Source: Pseudomonas sp. MF4836
GTDB lineage: Bacteria; Pseudomonadota; Gammaproteobacteria; Pseudomonadales; Pseudomonadaceae
DNA length: 64,000 nt
Direction of reading: 5' to 3'
NCBI RefSeq assembly: GCF_002018875.1
Contig: NZ_MVOL01000002.1
Coordinates: 620,001 to 684,000, forward strand
Part shown: piece by piece, positions 38,895-48,196 of the stretch
How positions within the stretch are numbered: position 1 is the stretch's first letter
Layout: each line of letters begins with the position of its first letter
The notes under the pieces: model-generated
Databases searched by the model: none
What the model was told of the DNA's origin: nothing
The model's input: only the letters and a program-made list of their open reading frames with translations
Program-made: the position numbers and the translations under genes

Positions 38895-38948
38895 CGAGCG
38901 CTCCCGGCTGTGGCCGGACGCGGGCTGTTGCGCGTGGGGAATGCTGGC

Positions 38949-40154
38949 TCATAGCGGTTTGCCGAGGTCGAGCAGGGTGATCGGCAGTGCCTGGCGCCAG
39001 GTGTCGAAGTCGCCCAGGGGTTGGGCCTGGGCGATGTGGATGCGGGTCAACTCGCCGCCATGGCGTTCGCGCCAGGCCATCAGGGTCATTTCGCTTTGCA
39101 GGGTCACGGCATTGGCGATCAGCCGGCCGCCGGGCTTGAGCTGCTCCCAGCAGGCTTGCAGCACACCCTCGCGGGTAACGCCGCCGCCGATGAAAATCGC
39201 ATCCGGGCGCTCCAGCCCGGCCAGGGCCTGGGGCGCGCTGCCGCGAATCAGTTGCAGGCCGGGCACGCCCAGGGCGTCACGGTTGTGTTCGATCAGTTGC
39301 TGGCGCCCGGCATCGGCCTCGATGGCCAGGGCCCGGCAGCTGGGGTGGGCGCGCATCCACTCGATACCGATCGAGCCGCTGCCGGCGCCCACGTCCCACA
39401 GCAGTTCGCCGGGCACCGGTGCCAGGCGGGCGAGGGTGATGGCGCGGACATCGCGTTTGGTCAGTTGCCCGTCATGGGCAAAGGCGTCGTCGGGCAGCCC
39501 GGCCAAGCGTGACAGGCGCGGCGTGCCGGGTTCGGCGAGGCATTCGATGGCCAGCAGATTGAGGTCGGCGTGGGGCGTATCGTTCCACTGGTTGGCGATG
39601 CCGTCGATCCGCCGTTCGGCCTCGCCTCCCAGGTGCTCGAAGACGCTGACGCGGCTGGGGCCAAAGCCCCGCTCGCGCAATAAGCGAGCAACCGCCGCCG
39701 GGCTCTGGCCGTCGTTGCTCAACACCAGCAGGCGCACGCCGCTGAACAGCTGGGCACTGAGGGCGGCCACCGGGCGTGCCACCACCGACAGGGTCACCAG
39801 CTCTTGCAACGGCCAGCCCAGGCGGGCAGCGGCCAGGGAGTAGGAAGAGGGCGCGGGCAGCACCTGCATTTCGCCCTCGGCCACCTGGCGCGCCAGGCTG
39901 GCGCCGACGCCGAACAGCATCGGGTCGCCGCTGGCCAGCACGCACACTGCGTCGCCGCGCCGGCCGAGCACCGGCTCCAGGGAAAACGGGCTGGGCCACA
40001 GCTGGCGTTCGCCACGGATGCACACCGGCAATAAATCCAGTTGCCGCTGGCCGCCCACAATCCGCGAAGCACCCATCAGGGCCCGACGGGCGTTTTTGCC
40101 CAGTCCCTTGAAGCCGTCTTCACCGATTCCCACTACCGTCAGCCAGGGCGACAT
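38949..40154 (-). CDS. cobL: Precorrin-6Y C5,15-methyltransferase (decarboxylating) CobL (401 aa)
   Basis: A fusion of CbiE-like (residues about 1-205) and CbiT-like (about 215-401) methyltransferases. The N-terminal half begins [16 protein letters not shown], and the C-terminal half has the [23 protein letters not shown] motif. The enzyme methylates C5 and C15 and removes the C12 acetate. It is the first gene of the minus-strand cobL-cbiD-cobK unit, divergent from cobG. Confidence 0.96.
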   Translation of the reverse strand: MSPWLTVVGIGEDGFKGLGKNARRALMGASRIVGGQRQLDLLPVCIRGERQLWPSPFSLEPVLGRRGDAVCVLASGDPMLFGVGASLARQVAEGEMQVLPAPSSYSLAAARLGWPLQELVTLSVVARPVAALSAQLFSGVRLLVLSNDGQSPAAVARLLRERGFGPSRVSVFEHLGGEAERRIDGIANQWNDTPHADLNLLAIECLAEPGTPRLSRLAGLPDDAFAHDGQLTKRDVRAITLARLAPVPGELLWDVGAGSGSIGIEWMRAHPSCRALAIEADAGRQQLIEHNRDALGVPGLQLIRGSAPQALAGLERPDAIFIGGGVTREGVLQACWEQLKPGGRLIANAVTLQSEMTLMAWRERHGGELTRIHIAQAQPLGDFDTWRQALPITLLDLGKPL

Positions 40155-40300
40155 CTATATTCCTCAAAAGCAAAGCGCTTGAAACTGGAAGATCCGACGG
40201 GCAGGCTTTTCATGCCTTCGGACAAAGCAGGCATAATACCGCGCCTTCGCCCGCTAAGCGCCTTTCCCACCAGCCGGTTGCCCCTTTGAATCAACGCCCG

Positions 40301-41602
40301 ATGTCCACTGCCTTACGCCCCTCGGCCTGCCCGGGGTTGCTGCGTATTGTCCCGGCGCTGGATGGCGGGATCTGCCGCATCAAGCTGGCCGGCGGCGCCA
40401 TCAGCGCGGCCCAGGCCGTGGCCGTGGCCCAGGCGGCCGAGCGCTATGCCGGCGGGGTGATCGAGGCCACCAACCGCGCCAACCTGCAAATCCGCGGCAT
40501 TGGCGAGCAACAGTCGGCGCTGATCGCCGAACTGCTGGCCGCCGGCCTCGGTCCCAGCACCGCCGCCGGCGACGATGTACGCAACCTGATGCTCAGCCCG
40601 ACGGCCGGTATCGACCCGCAGATGCTGATCGACACCCGTCCGCTGGCCGCGCAGATACTCGGCACCTTGCAAAACCACCCGCGCTTCCACCAACTGTCGG
40701 CCAAGTTCGCCGTGCAGCTGGACGGCGGCGAAGCCCTGGCCATGCTCGACCATCACCACGACCTGTGGCTCTCGGCGTTCGCCGGGGTCGATGGCCCGTG
40801 CCTGGCGTTCGGCCTGGCCGGCTGCCCGGTGGACCCGCCCCTGGGGGCGGTGGCCCTGGAGCATGGGCACCGATTGCTGGTGGCGGTGCTGGAGCTGTTT
40901 CTTGACCGGGCGCGTCCGGAGCAGACGCGCATGCGCCATCTGCTGGCCGACTATTCGGCGGCCGAGTTACTGGCGCGTCTAGACCTGCCGCTGCTCGAAA
41001 TCGAGGCCTGGGCTCGCCCGACGACCCCAGCCGGTTTGCACATCGGCAGCCACCCCCAGGTCGGCGGCGGACGGGTGTATGTCGGCGCGGTGACCCCACT
41101 GGGCCGGCTCGACCCCACTCTGTTGCGGGGCGCCGCCCGACTGGCCAGTGAATGGGGTGATGGCAATCTGCGTTTCAGCCCCTGGCAGAGCCTGTTGCTG
41201 CCCAATGTCCGGGCCGAAGATGGGCCCGAGGTCTGTCGGCGCCTGGAGCAACTGGGGCTGCTGTGTTCGGCGGACCGAGCCCTGGCACACCTGGTGGCCT
41301 GCACCGGTTCCAGCGGCTGTGGCAAGGGCCTGGCCGATACCAAGGGCGACGCCCTGCAACTGGCCGCACTGCTGCAACGCCATGCCCGGACCCTGGAGGT
41401 GCACCTGTCCGGCTGCCCTCGTTCCTGCGCCTGCGCCCATGTTGCGCCGGCCACTTTGCTGGCCGTCGGCCCCGGCCGCTACGACCTCTATTTACGCGAT
41501 GCAGGGCAGCCGGGTTTCGGCGCCCTGCACGCACGCAACCTTTCTATTGAAGCGGCAGGCGCATTGCTCGACGCCCGCCCACGGAGCAACCTTGATGCTT
41601 GA
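40301..41602 (+). CDS. cobG: Precorrin-3B synthase CobG (433 aa)
   Basis: A sirohaem/4Fe-4S protein of the nitrite/sulfite reductase-like family that uses O2 to make precorrin-3B. Ligands are visible as C334-x5-C340 and C372-x3-C376 (CTGSSGC; CPRSC). I chose the ATG at 40301; an in-frame TTG at 40286 is possible, and neither has a clear ribosome-binding site. It overlaps cobH by eight bases. The presence of CobG shows an oxygen-dependent B12 route. Confidence 0.94.
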   Translation: MSTALRPSACPGLLRIVPALDGGICRIKLAGGAISAAQAVAVAQAAERYAGGVIEATNRANLQIRGIGEQQSALIAELLAAGLGPSTAAGDDVRNLMLSPTAGIDPQMLIDTRPLAAQILGTLQNHPRFHQLSAKFAVQLDGGEALAMLDHHHDLWLSAFAGVDGPCLAFGLAGCPVDPPLGAVALEHGHRLLVAVLELFLDRARPEQTRMRHLLADYSAAELLARLDLPLLEIEAWARPTTPAGLHIGSHPQVGGGRVYVGAVTPLGRLDPTLLRGAARLASEWGDGNLRFSPWQSLLLPNVRAEDGPEVCRRLEQLGLLCSADRALAHLVACTGSSGCGKGLADTKGDALQLAALLQRHARTLEVHLSGCPRSCACAHVAPATLLAVGPGRYDLYLRDAGQPGFGALHARNLSIEAAGALLDARPRSNLDA

Positions 41603-42221
41603 TTACATCCGCGACGGTCAGGAGATCTATCGCAACTCCTTCGCCATTATTCGCGCGGAGGCTCGGCTCGACCGAATTCCGGCCGACCTGGAAAAACTCG
41701 CGGTGCGGGTGATCCACGCCTGCGGCATGGTCGACGCCATCGACGGCCTTGAGTTTTCCGAGGGCGCCGGCAAGGCCGGGCGTGATGCCCTGGCCGCTGG
41801 CGCGCCGATTCTGTGTGATGCGCGGATGGTTTCCGAGGGCGTGACCCGCGCTCGGCTGCCGGCCAACAACCAGGTGATCTGCACCCTGCGCGACGACAGC
41901 GTGCCGGAGCTGGCCCGCGAGCTGGGCAACACCCGTTCGGCGGCAGCCCTGGAGCTGTGGCGCCCGCACCTGGAGGGCAGTGTGGTGGTGATCGGCAATG
42001 CCCCCACCGCGTTGTTCTACCTGTTGGAAATGCTCGACGCCGGGGCCCCGAAACCGGCGCTGATCCTCGGCTTCCCGGTGGGTTTTGTCGGCGCTGCCGA
42101 GTCCAAGGCGATGCTCGCTGCCGACAGCCGGGGCGTGCCCTTTGTCATCATGCAGGGCCGCCTGGGCGGTAGCGCCATGGCCGCCGCAGCGGTCAATGCC
42201 CTGGCCACGGAGGTCGAATAA
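41595..42221 (+). CDS. cobH: Precorrin-8X methylmutase CobH/CbiC (208 aa)
   Basis: Moves a methyl group from C11 to C12 of precorrin-8X to give hydrogenobyrinate. The start [20 protein letters not shown] is characteristic of CobH/CbiC, followed by VIHACGMVD and [14 protein letters not shown]. The ATG at 41595 lies inside the end of cobG; the stop overlaps cobI by one base (TAATG), so the genes are translationally coupled. Confidence 0.96.
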   Translation: MLDYIRDGQEIYRNSFAIIRAEARLDRIPADLEKLAVRVIHACGMVDAIDGLEFSEGAGKAGRDALAAGAPILCDARMVSEGVTRARLPANNQVICTLRDDSVPELARELGNTRSAAALELWRPHLEGSVVVIGNAPTALFYLLEMLDAGAPKPALILGFPVGFVGAAESKAMLAADSRGVPFVIMQGRLGGSAMAAAAVNALATEVE

Positions 42222-42952
42222 TGCAGCAACCTGGACGTTTGATCGGCCTTGGCGTGGGCCCCGGTGACCCGGAACTGATTACCGTCAAAGCCCTGCGCCT
42301 GCTGCGTGAAGCACCGGTGGTGGCGTATTTCGTGGCCAAGGGCAAAAAGGGCAACGCCTTCGGCATCATCGAAGCCCACCTGCAATCGGCCCAGACCCTG
42401 ATGCCCCTGGTGTACCCGGTGACCACCGAAGTGCTGGAGGCGCCGCTGTCCTACGAGCAGGTGATCAGCGATTTCTACGACAGCGCCGCCCAGGATCTGG
42501 CCCTGCACCTGGATGCCGGTCGCGACGTGGCGGTGATCTGCGAGGGCGACCCGTTCTTCTACGGCTCCTACATGTACCTGCACGACCGTCTGGCCGAGCG
42601 CTACCAGGCCGAAGTGGTGCCGGGCGTGTGCTCGATGCTGGGTGGGGCCTCGGTACTGGGGGCGCCGCTGGTGTACCGCAACCAGAGCCTGTCGGTGCTT
42701 TCCGGCGTGCTGCCCCATGACGAGCTCAAGCGACGCCTGGCCGATGCCGATGCGGCGGTGGTGATGAAGCTGGGGCGCAACTTCCCCAAGGTGCGCCAGG
42801 TCCTGGAAGAACTGGGTCTGGCGGAGCGTGCGCTGTACGTCGAGCGCGCGACCATGGCCAACCAGAAAATCGTCCCCCTGGATGAGGTGGTGCCGATGTC
42901 GTCGCCGTACTTCTCGCTGATCATCGTTCCCGGCGAAAGGTGGCAAGGTTGA
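42221..42952 (+). CDS. cobI: Precorrin-2 C20-methyltransferase CobI (243 aa)
   Basis: A SAM-dependent tetrapyrrole methylase: start [24 protein letters not shown], then [17 protein letters not shown] and [19 protein letters not shown]. It methylates C20 of precorrin-2. Length matches the family. Sits between cobH and cobJ with one-base overlaps on both sides. Confidence 0.97.
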   Translation: MQQPGRLIGLGVGPGDPELITVKALRLLREAPVVAYFVAKGKKGNAFGIIEAHLQSAQTLMPLVYPVTTEVLEAPLSYEQVISDFYDSAAQDLALHLDAGRDVAVICEGDPFFYGSYMYLHDRLAERYQAEVVPGVCSMLGGASVLGAPLVYRNQSLSVLSGVLPHDELKRRLADADAAVVMKLGRNFPKVRQVLEELGLAERALYVERATMANQKIVPLDEVVPMSSPYFSLIIVPGERWQG

Positions 42953-44652
42953 TGGCCCGTTCAACACCGGCCATCGTCATCCTCGGCCAGGGCAGCCTCG
43001 CGACTGCCCGCAGAATCCAGCAGCTGTACCCGGACGCGCTGATCCACGGCCTGGCCGAACGGGTGGAAGGTGCGGACCGTCCGTACCAGGATTTCGGCGC
43101 GACCCTGCGTCAGTTGTATCAACAGGACACGCCGATCATTGCCCTGTGTGCGGCCGGTATCGTGATCCGCACCCTGGCCCCGCTGCTGCTGGAAAAAGGC
43201 GCCGAGCCGCCGGTGCTGGCCGTCGCCGAAGACGGCAGCGCCGTGGTGCCGCTGCTCGGTGGCCTGGGCGGGGTCAATGTGCTGGCGCGGGAAATCGCCG
43301 CCGGACTGGGCGTGGCAGCGGCCATCACTACCAGCGGCGAACTGCGTTTTGGCACCTGCCTGCTGAACCCGCCCAGCGGCTATGCCCTGGGGGACCTGGA
43401 GCTGGGCAAACGCTTTGTTTCCGACCTGCTGGGCGGTGAAAGCGTGCGCATCGAAGGTGCCGCGCCGTGGCTCGCCGAGGCCCGGTTGCCCGAAGATCAG
43501 CAAGCGCGTCTGAGCATTCATGTGGGCTCGGCCGAGCGCGAGCCGGCGGCCAATGAACTGCTGATCTACCCGCGCTGTGTGCTGGTGGCGTGCAGCAGCC
43601 AGGGGCATGAAGACCTGGCGCTGCAGATTCGCCAGGCGCTGCACCAGGCCCGAATCGCCGTGCAGTCCGTGGCCTGCCTGCTGGCCGCGGACAGCGACAT
43701 GGCCTGCCCGTCCTTGCGCGAGGCGGCCCTTGAACTGGGCGTGCCCCTGCGTTTTGCCCCAGCGGCAGAGAGTGTCAGTGCGCTGGCACAAAATGCGGTG
43801 CCGCAACTGTTGCCGCCGCTGGCCGTTGGCGCTGGGATTGCCATCGCCGTCGCCAACCAGCCGCTGGACCCCGAGCAGATCGGCCGTCCTCGCGGGCGGC
43901 TGGCGGTGATCGGCCTGGGCCCGGGTGCGGCCGAGTTGATGGTGCCGGCGGTGAAGGCCGAACTGGCGCGAGCCAATGACATTCTCGGCTACGAAACCTA
44001 TGTGCGCATGGCCGGGCCGTTCCGTGCCGATCAGGTCATGCACTGCACCGACAACCGCGAAGAAATGCAGCGCGCCCGCCACGCTTTCGAACTGGCAGCC
44101 CAGGGCCGCTCAGTGGTGGTGGTGTCGTCCGGCGACCCAGGTGTGTTTGCCATGGCGGCGGCGGTGCTGGAGGCGCTGCACGAGTCTGCGGACCCGGCCT
44201 GGCATAACGTCGAGCTGGAAATGCTGCCGGGGGTTTCAGCCTCCCTGGCCACCGCCGCTCAGGCGGGGGCGCCGTTGGGGCATGACTTCTGCGTGCTGTC
44301 GCTGTCGGACAACCTCAAGCCGTGGGCGATCATCGAGAAACGCCTGGACCTGGCGTGCGAGGCCGATCTGGCATTGGCCTTCTACAACCCGATCTCCCGT
44401 TCGCGACCCTGGCAATTGGGGCGAGCGCTGGAGATCGTGCGCGAGCACCGGACCCCGCAAACGCCGGTGGTGCTGGGGCGCGATATCGGCCGGCCGGGCC
44501 AGACCCTGCGCGTCATCACCCTGGGCGAATTGACGCCGGAGCAGGTGGATATGCGGACCATGGTGTTGGTGGGATCGTCGATGACCTGCACCTTCCCCAA
44601 GGCAGGGGGCGGCGAGTGGGTCTATACGCCGCGTTGGTATAAAAGCAGCTGA
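42952..44652 (+). CDS. cobJ: CbiG-CobJ fusion: cobalt-precorrin-5A hydrolase domain / precorrin-3B C17-methyltransferase (566 aa)
   Basis: Two enzymes in one chain. Residues about 1-310 are CbiG-like (ALCAAGIVIRTLAPLL and the VAEDGSAVVPLLGGLGG core). Residues about 318-566 are a CobJ methylase (LAVIGLGPGAAELMVPAV, NDILGYETYV, VVVSSGDPGVFAMAAAV, AFYNPISRSRPWQL). CobJ methylates C17 with ring contraction. A fusion of this kind is known in P. aeruginosa. I chose the ATG at 42952, overlapping the cobI stop by one base. Confidence 0.95.
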   Translation: MARSTPAIVILGQGSLATARRIQQLYPDALIHGLAERVEGADRPYQDFGATLRQLYQQDTPIIALCAAGIVIRTLAPLLLEKGAEPPVLAVAEDGSAVVPLLGGLGGVNVLAREIAAGLGVAAAITTSGELRFGTCLLNPPSGYALGDLELGKRFVSDLLGGESVRIEGAAPWLAEARLPEDQQARLSIHVGSAEREPAANELLIYPRCVLVACSSQGHEDLALQIRQALHQARIAVQSVACLLAADSDMACPSLREAALELGVPLRFAPAAESVSALAQNAVPQLLPPLAVGAGIAIAVANQPLDPEQIGRPRGRLAVIGLGPGAAELMVPAVKAELARANDILGYETYVRMAGPFRADQVMHCTDNREEMQRARHAFELAAQGRSVVVVSSGDPGVFAMAAAVLEALHESADPAWHNVELEMLPGVSASLATAAQAGAPLGHDFCVLSLSDNLKPWAIIEKRLDLACEADLALAFYNPISRSRPWQLGRALEIVREHRTPQTPVVLGRDIGRPGQTLRVITLGELTPEQVDMRTMVLVGSSMTCTFPKAGGGEWVYTPRWYKSS

Positions 44653-44986
44653 AAGCTACACGCTAAAAGCGGCTACAGGTGCCCCCCGTGGCGAGGGAGC
44701 TTGCTCCCGCTCGGCTGCGCAGCAGCCGTAAACCCTGCCGGCCGGTTCTGCCTGAATGCACGCGTTGCCTGCTTTGGGGCCGCTTCGCGCTGGAGCGCCA
44801 GCCCGGCCCAGCGGGAGCAAGCTCCCTCGCCACAGAGAGGTGCCCGGCCAACGTCTTGATTGCCCAGTGTCCGGGGTAGGGGCGATCAGGATTTGATTCA
44901 CTTCGTCAGCGTGGCCCATTTGCAGTGGCGTATCGCAAGCTGACGGACCCTGAGTAGAACCGGCCGCTCATCCCAGGGCGGCGGTT
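44653..44986. other. Non-coding spacer between cobJ and the SMI1/KNR4 gene
   Basis: The 334-base gap between two convergent genes holds a REPIN (44688-44833) and no open frame I can support. The remaining ends look like ordinary spacer without clear promoter or terminator hairpins of their own. Confidence 0.6.
44688..44833. repeat. REPIN: paired REP sequences in inverted orientation
   Basis: GTGGCGAGGGAGCTTGCTCCCGCT (44688-44711) and its exact reverse complement at 44810-44833 flank a 98-base spacer. The word GCGAGGGAGCTTGCTCCC is the common P. fluorescens-group REP core, and each arm can also fold on itself. Such REPINs are moved by RAYT transposases; no RAYT gene is in the window. Confidence 0.92.
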
Positions 44987-45430
44987 TTAGTCTTCCTCTG
45001 CTTCGGCCGTCAGCAGCCAGGTGATGAATTCAAAGAAACCGCTCCATCTGGCCGGGATACGGCCGGCGGTGAAGTCTTCCCAGTGGGCCAGGCCGAAGTC
45101 CCAGACGCCGCCGCTGTCTTTGTCCAGCAGGTAGCCGCCTTCGCCTTGCAGCGAAGTGAAGGCGATGAAGTTCTGCGGCAGCTCCCACACCTCGTGAATG
45201 AACTCGGTGCCCATGAGGATTTGTTCGGTGGGCTCGGCGATGTCGGAAATCATTTCGTAGTTGGCCCGGCTTTCGAAGTCGCCGGGGTGGCAGGCCAGGT
45301 AGATCTGGGCGAATTCGCTGTCGAGGGCGATGCCCAGTCGGTTCAGCGCCTGGGTCGCCCTGGCGATGTCGGTGCGGGGGCGGTGGTCGGGTTGGGCTTC
45401 GATCAGGGCAGCCAGTTGCGCAGGGATCAT
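44987..45430 (-). CDS. SMI1/KNR4 (SUKH) family protein (147 aa)
   Basis: A protein of the SMI1/KNR4 type, judged from the pattern LNRLGIALDSEFAQIYLACHPGDFES near the start, a middle INFIAFTSLQGEGGYLLDKDSG-like segment and an aromatic tail (SGFFEFITWLL). SUKH proteins often serve as immunity proteins against polymorphic toxins. No toxin gene is visible next to it. The start overlaps the preceding gene's stop by four bases, so it is the last gene of a co-translated set. Confidence 0.75.
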   Translation of the reverse strand: MIPAQLAALIEAQPDHRPRTDIARATQALNRLGIALDSEFAQIYLACHPGDFESRANYEMISDIAEPTEQILMGTEFIHEVWELPQNFIAFTSLQGEGGYLLDKDSGGVWDFGLAHWEDFTAGRIPARWSGFFEFITWLLTAEAEED

Positions 45431-45972
45431 GGGTGGGCCTCAAGGGTTCGCGGCCATTTGTCCAGGGCCAGCTCTCCCTGGTGGCGGGCGAAGTGGTCCC
45501 GGGCCTGGGCCAGGGTCATGTGGTTCGGCCCGCTGTACACATCCGTTGCCTGGCTGCCGTCATCTTCCCAATGGCACAGGTCGCAGATTTCATACTCGGC
45601 CCGTGCGCCCAGGGTCAGGTAACCGCAGCAGGGGCAGGCCAGCAACGGCTCGATGGGCCCCTCGACCTGATGCTCTGCACCCCCGGCTTCTGCCAGGCAG
45701 CGGCTCAGGTAGCCGTTGGTGACGCCGTGGTATTGCGCGCGCAGGGCGAGCAGCAGTAATGGGTCGTAGCACCGGTCTTGCGCATCTGCGGGTGGCTCGG
45801 GGTGGTCGAACATCAGCTGGCGCAGTGTGGGCGGCAGCCCGGCAAACTCGGGATGCTCGTCACCCAGGCCCCACCAGTCCAGCAGCAGCTCGGCGCGAGC
45901 GCACGGGTCGAGGGTCAGCAGGCGCTGCCGGCTCAGGCGGTCGATGGCGACGGGGCGGGTCAGGGTGGACAT
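45427..45972 (-). CDS. Cysteine-rich CPCC-domain protein (181 aa)
   Basis: The C-terminal third contains ACPCCGYLTL and a following CDLCHWEDDG, the cysteine pattern of the CPCC domain (PF14206), and then SGPNHMTLAQARDHF. The N-terminal part is helical and has no feature I can name. I chose the ATG at 45972 after a GGAG site at slightly long spacing; an in-frame ATG at 46008 would overlap the upstream gene. Four cysteines could bind zinc. Function unknown. Confidence 0.78.
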   Translation of the reverse strand: MSTLTRPVAIDRLSRQRLLTLDPCARAELLLDWWGLGDEHPEFAGLPPTLRQLMFDHPEPPADAQDRCYDPLLLLALRAQYHGVTNGYLSRCLAEAGGAEHQVEGPIEPLLACPCCGYLTLGARAEYEICDLCHWEDDGSQATDVYSGPNHMTLAQARDHFARHQGELALDKWPRTLEAHP

Positions 45973-45997
45973 GGCGGCGGGTGCTCCGGGCGGGGGT

Positions 45998-46984
45998 TCA
46001 GTAGCCATAGATCGGGTCGTAGTAGGACAGTGGCGGGTGGGTTTTTTCCCAGCCCTTGGCAAATGCCAGGCCTTGCTCGATTTGCGCCGGGGTCATCTTC
46101 GCAGCGATTTCATCCAGGGTCAGCTTGGCTTCCCGGGGCGAGTTGCCGCCGCCTTCCAGGTGGGCCACCAGGTACGTCAGGCCGTAGGCCTTGACCAGGT
46201 CATGGGGATGGCCGAAGCGGTTGGGCTGGTCGGACAATTCGCTGGCATAGGTGGCCACCGAGTCGATGTGTCCACCCTCGGCGGCCTGTTCGAGCCAGTG
46301 GCCGATTTCCCGGGGGTCGCCGTTGTTGTCGTACAGCAGGCTGGCATACAGGAACATGCCCTTGGGGTTGCCGCCCTCGGCCGAGGCCTTGTACCACTTG
46401 CGGGCAGCCATTTCGCCCAGGGCGGGAATCAGGTACCAGCCACCGCCATCCTTGTAGATCCCGGCCAGCCACTCCTGCGCGCGGCTGTCCCCGGCCTCGG
46501 CGGCCATTTGCAGCCAGCCCAGGTCATGGCGCGTGATAAACAGCACGGTCATGGCCTCGGTATCGCCCTGTTGTGCGCGGGCATAGGCCTGCTCGGTGGC
46601 GACCTTGCGCCATTGCATGTCGTTTTCGCCGTCGCAGTCGCCCAGGTATTTGCAAAAGTCATCGGCGTTGCCCAGGCGCAGCATGGCGTACAGATGGCCT
46701 TGGCGCGCCGCCGCTTCATACCATTTGCGGGCGTCTGGCGTGCTGTAGCGGTTGCTCAGGCGCAGGGCCTCGCCCAGGTAGTACTGGGCTTGCGCATCAC
46801 CGGCTTCGGCGGCGGTTTGGAGCAGCGGCTGCGAGTCGTACCAGTCACTTTGCTTGTACAGGGCAATGCCCTTGTCGCGGGCGTTTTGCTGCGCGGGAGT
46901 CAGTTGGGCCAGGGCCGGCCCGGACAGGGCGAGGGTCAGCAGGAGGGTGCTTGTCAGAAACTTGATCAAACGCGGTTCTTCCAT
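45998..46984 (-). CDS. Secreted Sel1-repeat (TPR-like) protein (328 aa)
   Basis: A signal peptide (FLTSTLLLTLALSGPALA) is followed by Sel1-type repeats, seen as AAEAGDAQAQYYLGEAL, AARQGHLYAMLRLG, AAEAGDSRAQEWLAGIY and ASAEGGNPKGMFLYASLL. Sel1 repeats are helical protein-binding modules. I kept the ATG at 46984 although no ribosome-binding site is obvious; a TTG 15 bases later is better placed behind GGAAGA. A periplasmic scaffold or immunity-like role is possible. Confidence 0.85.
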   Translation of the reverse strand: MEEPRLIKFLTSTLLLTLALSGPALAQLTPAQQNARDKGIALYKQSDWYDSQPLLQTAAEAGDAQAQYYLGEALRLSNRYSTPDARKWYEAAARQGHLYAMLRLGNADDFCKYLGDCDGENDMQWRKVATEQAYARAQQGDTEAMTVLFITRHDLGWLQMAAEAGDSRAQEWLAGIYKDGGGWYLIPALGEMAARKWYKASAEGGNPKGMFLYASLLYDNNGDPREIGHWLEQAAEGGHIDSVATYASELSDQPNRFGHPHDLVKAYGLTYLVAHLEGGGNSPREAKLTLDEIAAKMTPAQIEQGLAFAKGWEKTHPPLSYYDPIYGY

Positions 46985-47027
46985 GGGACGGTGTGTTTAT
47001 TGCCTGTAGCGTGAGCCGGCCGCGCTT

Positions 47028-47486
47028 TCAGTCGCTGGGCCAGGCCAGGGTCAATTGGTCGGGGCGGTCGACAGGGATCCGGGCGATGACGCCGCAGGTG
47101 GAGTGGGCATGCACCGAGCCCTCGCGGATTTCAATCCGGCTGAAGGGGTTGGTGTCGCGCAAGACCAGCAACCAGATCAGCCGACCCGATTCCTTGTCCT
47201 GCAACGCCACAAAACCATCACCACCATAGGCGGCGCATTCACCGCCCCTGGCCTGAAACGGCTGCGGGCCGTCGGCTGCGGTGCCCAGGGTCGCCAGGCA
47301 ATCGCAGGTTTCCTGGGCACGGTAATCCAGGGCCGGCAGCCACACCTTGTTGGTCAGGTGCGGGTGTTGATCAGGCAGGTCGAACAGGCAGTAAAAGCCA
47401 TTGCCCAGGGTCAGGCTGTTTTCCCGAGGGTAGGCTTCATCCCGCCACTGTTCCTGGATAAAAGCCATGTCGGCGCTGTAAGGCAT
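47028..47486 (-). CDS. Hypothetical protein in the accessory operon (152 aa)
   Basis: No family recognised. The ATG at 47486 follows an AGGAA site at a spacing of five. The protein lacks a signal peptide and reads as a small soluble protein with many aromatic and acidic residues (SLTLGNGFYCLFDLPDQHPHL; VLRDTNPFSRIEIREGSV). It lies between a lipoprotein gene and the Sel1 gene on the same strand. Confidence 0.65.
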   Translation of the reverse strand: MPYSADMAFIQEQWRDEAYPRENSLTLGNGFYCLFDLPDQHPHLTNKVWLPALDYRAQETCDCLATLGTAADGPQPFQARGGECAAYGGDGFVALQDKESGRLIWLLVLRDTNPFSRIEIREGSVHAHSTCGVIARIPVDRPDQLTLAWPSD

Positions 47487-47524
47487 TGAGGTTCCTTGAT
47501 CCATCAGGAGAGGCATGGGCTGCT

Positions 47525-48193
47525 CTATAGGCTCGGCACCAGCAAGAAGCCGGAGTAGTAGGCGCAGTGCCCGGGGTAGCCGGGGCGTGCATCGCAGGGC
47601 TTGAGGCAACCCTGGGCGCCGCCGGGGAAGCGCGCCGCCACCGACATGGCAAAGCCGTAGGTCGGGGTGGTCACCGCAAAGCTGTTATCGCACGCGGCCT
47701 TGGTGGTGTAGGTGAAGGTCATGGCCTCGCGCCGGCCGTTGTGGGCAAAGGCCACCTCGAAGCTGTTGAGGCTTTTCCAGCCGGACAGTGGCAGCACCAC
47801 AAAGCGATAACGGGTGCTGTCCAGGCGCTGGCCCATGACCCGCAGCGAACGGGTCGAGGAATCGGTCTTGGGCGACGGGTAGGGCAAGGCCAGCAGCGCC
47901 CGAGGGTCGCCGAGCACACCCAGCTCGAAGCTGATGCCCTTCTGGTAGAACGGAATTTCGATGTTCGGGTAACCCTCGATCTTCACGTAGCGGCTGGGCG
48001 CGTAAGGCCCCGAGGTGTCGGGCTTGTAGTCCGGCGCCTGGGCAAAGGTCACCTCAAGCTCCAGCACCGCGTCGGCGGCCTTGGCGTCTTCGCTGCGAAT
48101 ATCGCTGGGCTGCTCGCTGCTGTGGCTGACGCAGCCGGCCAGCAGTACGCTGCAGGCTAGGTGCAGCAGGCGTTGCAATAGGCAAGTCGGCAT
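47525..48193 (-). CDS. Predicted lipoprotein of unknown function (222 aa)
   Basis: A lipoprotein signal is clear: a hydrophobic stretch ending LLAGC with Val-Ser after the Cys. The mature part is beta-rich with four late cysteines (ACDNSF; GCLKPCDARPGYPGHC). No family recognised. Start at 48193 (ATG); a GTG one codon earlier is better spaced from the GGAG site. Confidence 0.7.
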   Translation of the reverse strand: MPTCLLQRLLHLACSVLLAGCVSHSSEQPSDIRSEDAKAADAVLELEVTFAQAPDYKPDTSGPYAPSRYVKIEGYPNIEIPFYQKGISFELGVLGDPRALLALPYPSPKTDSSTRSLRVMGQRLDSTRYRFVVLPLSGWKSLNSFEVAFAHNGRREAMTFTYTTKAACDNSFAVTTPTYGFAMSVAARFPGGAQGCLKPCDARPGYPGHCAYYSGFLLVPSL

Positions 48194-48196
48194 CAC

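Noticed and set aside
40155..40300. Possible cobalamin riboswitch between cobL and cobG
   Set aside because: The 146-base gap lacks a B12-box-like core and is too short for a full element plus promoters on both sides.
44653..44986. Small open frames in the cobJ-SMI1 spacer
   Set aside because: They run through the REPIN arms and have no ribosome-binding site or family resemblance.
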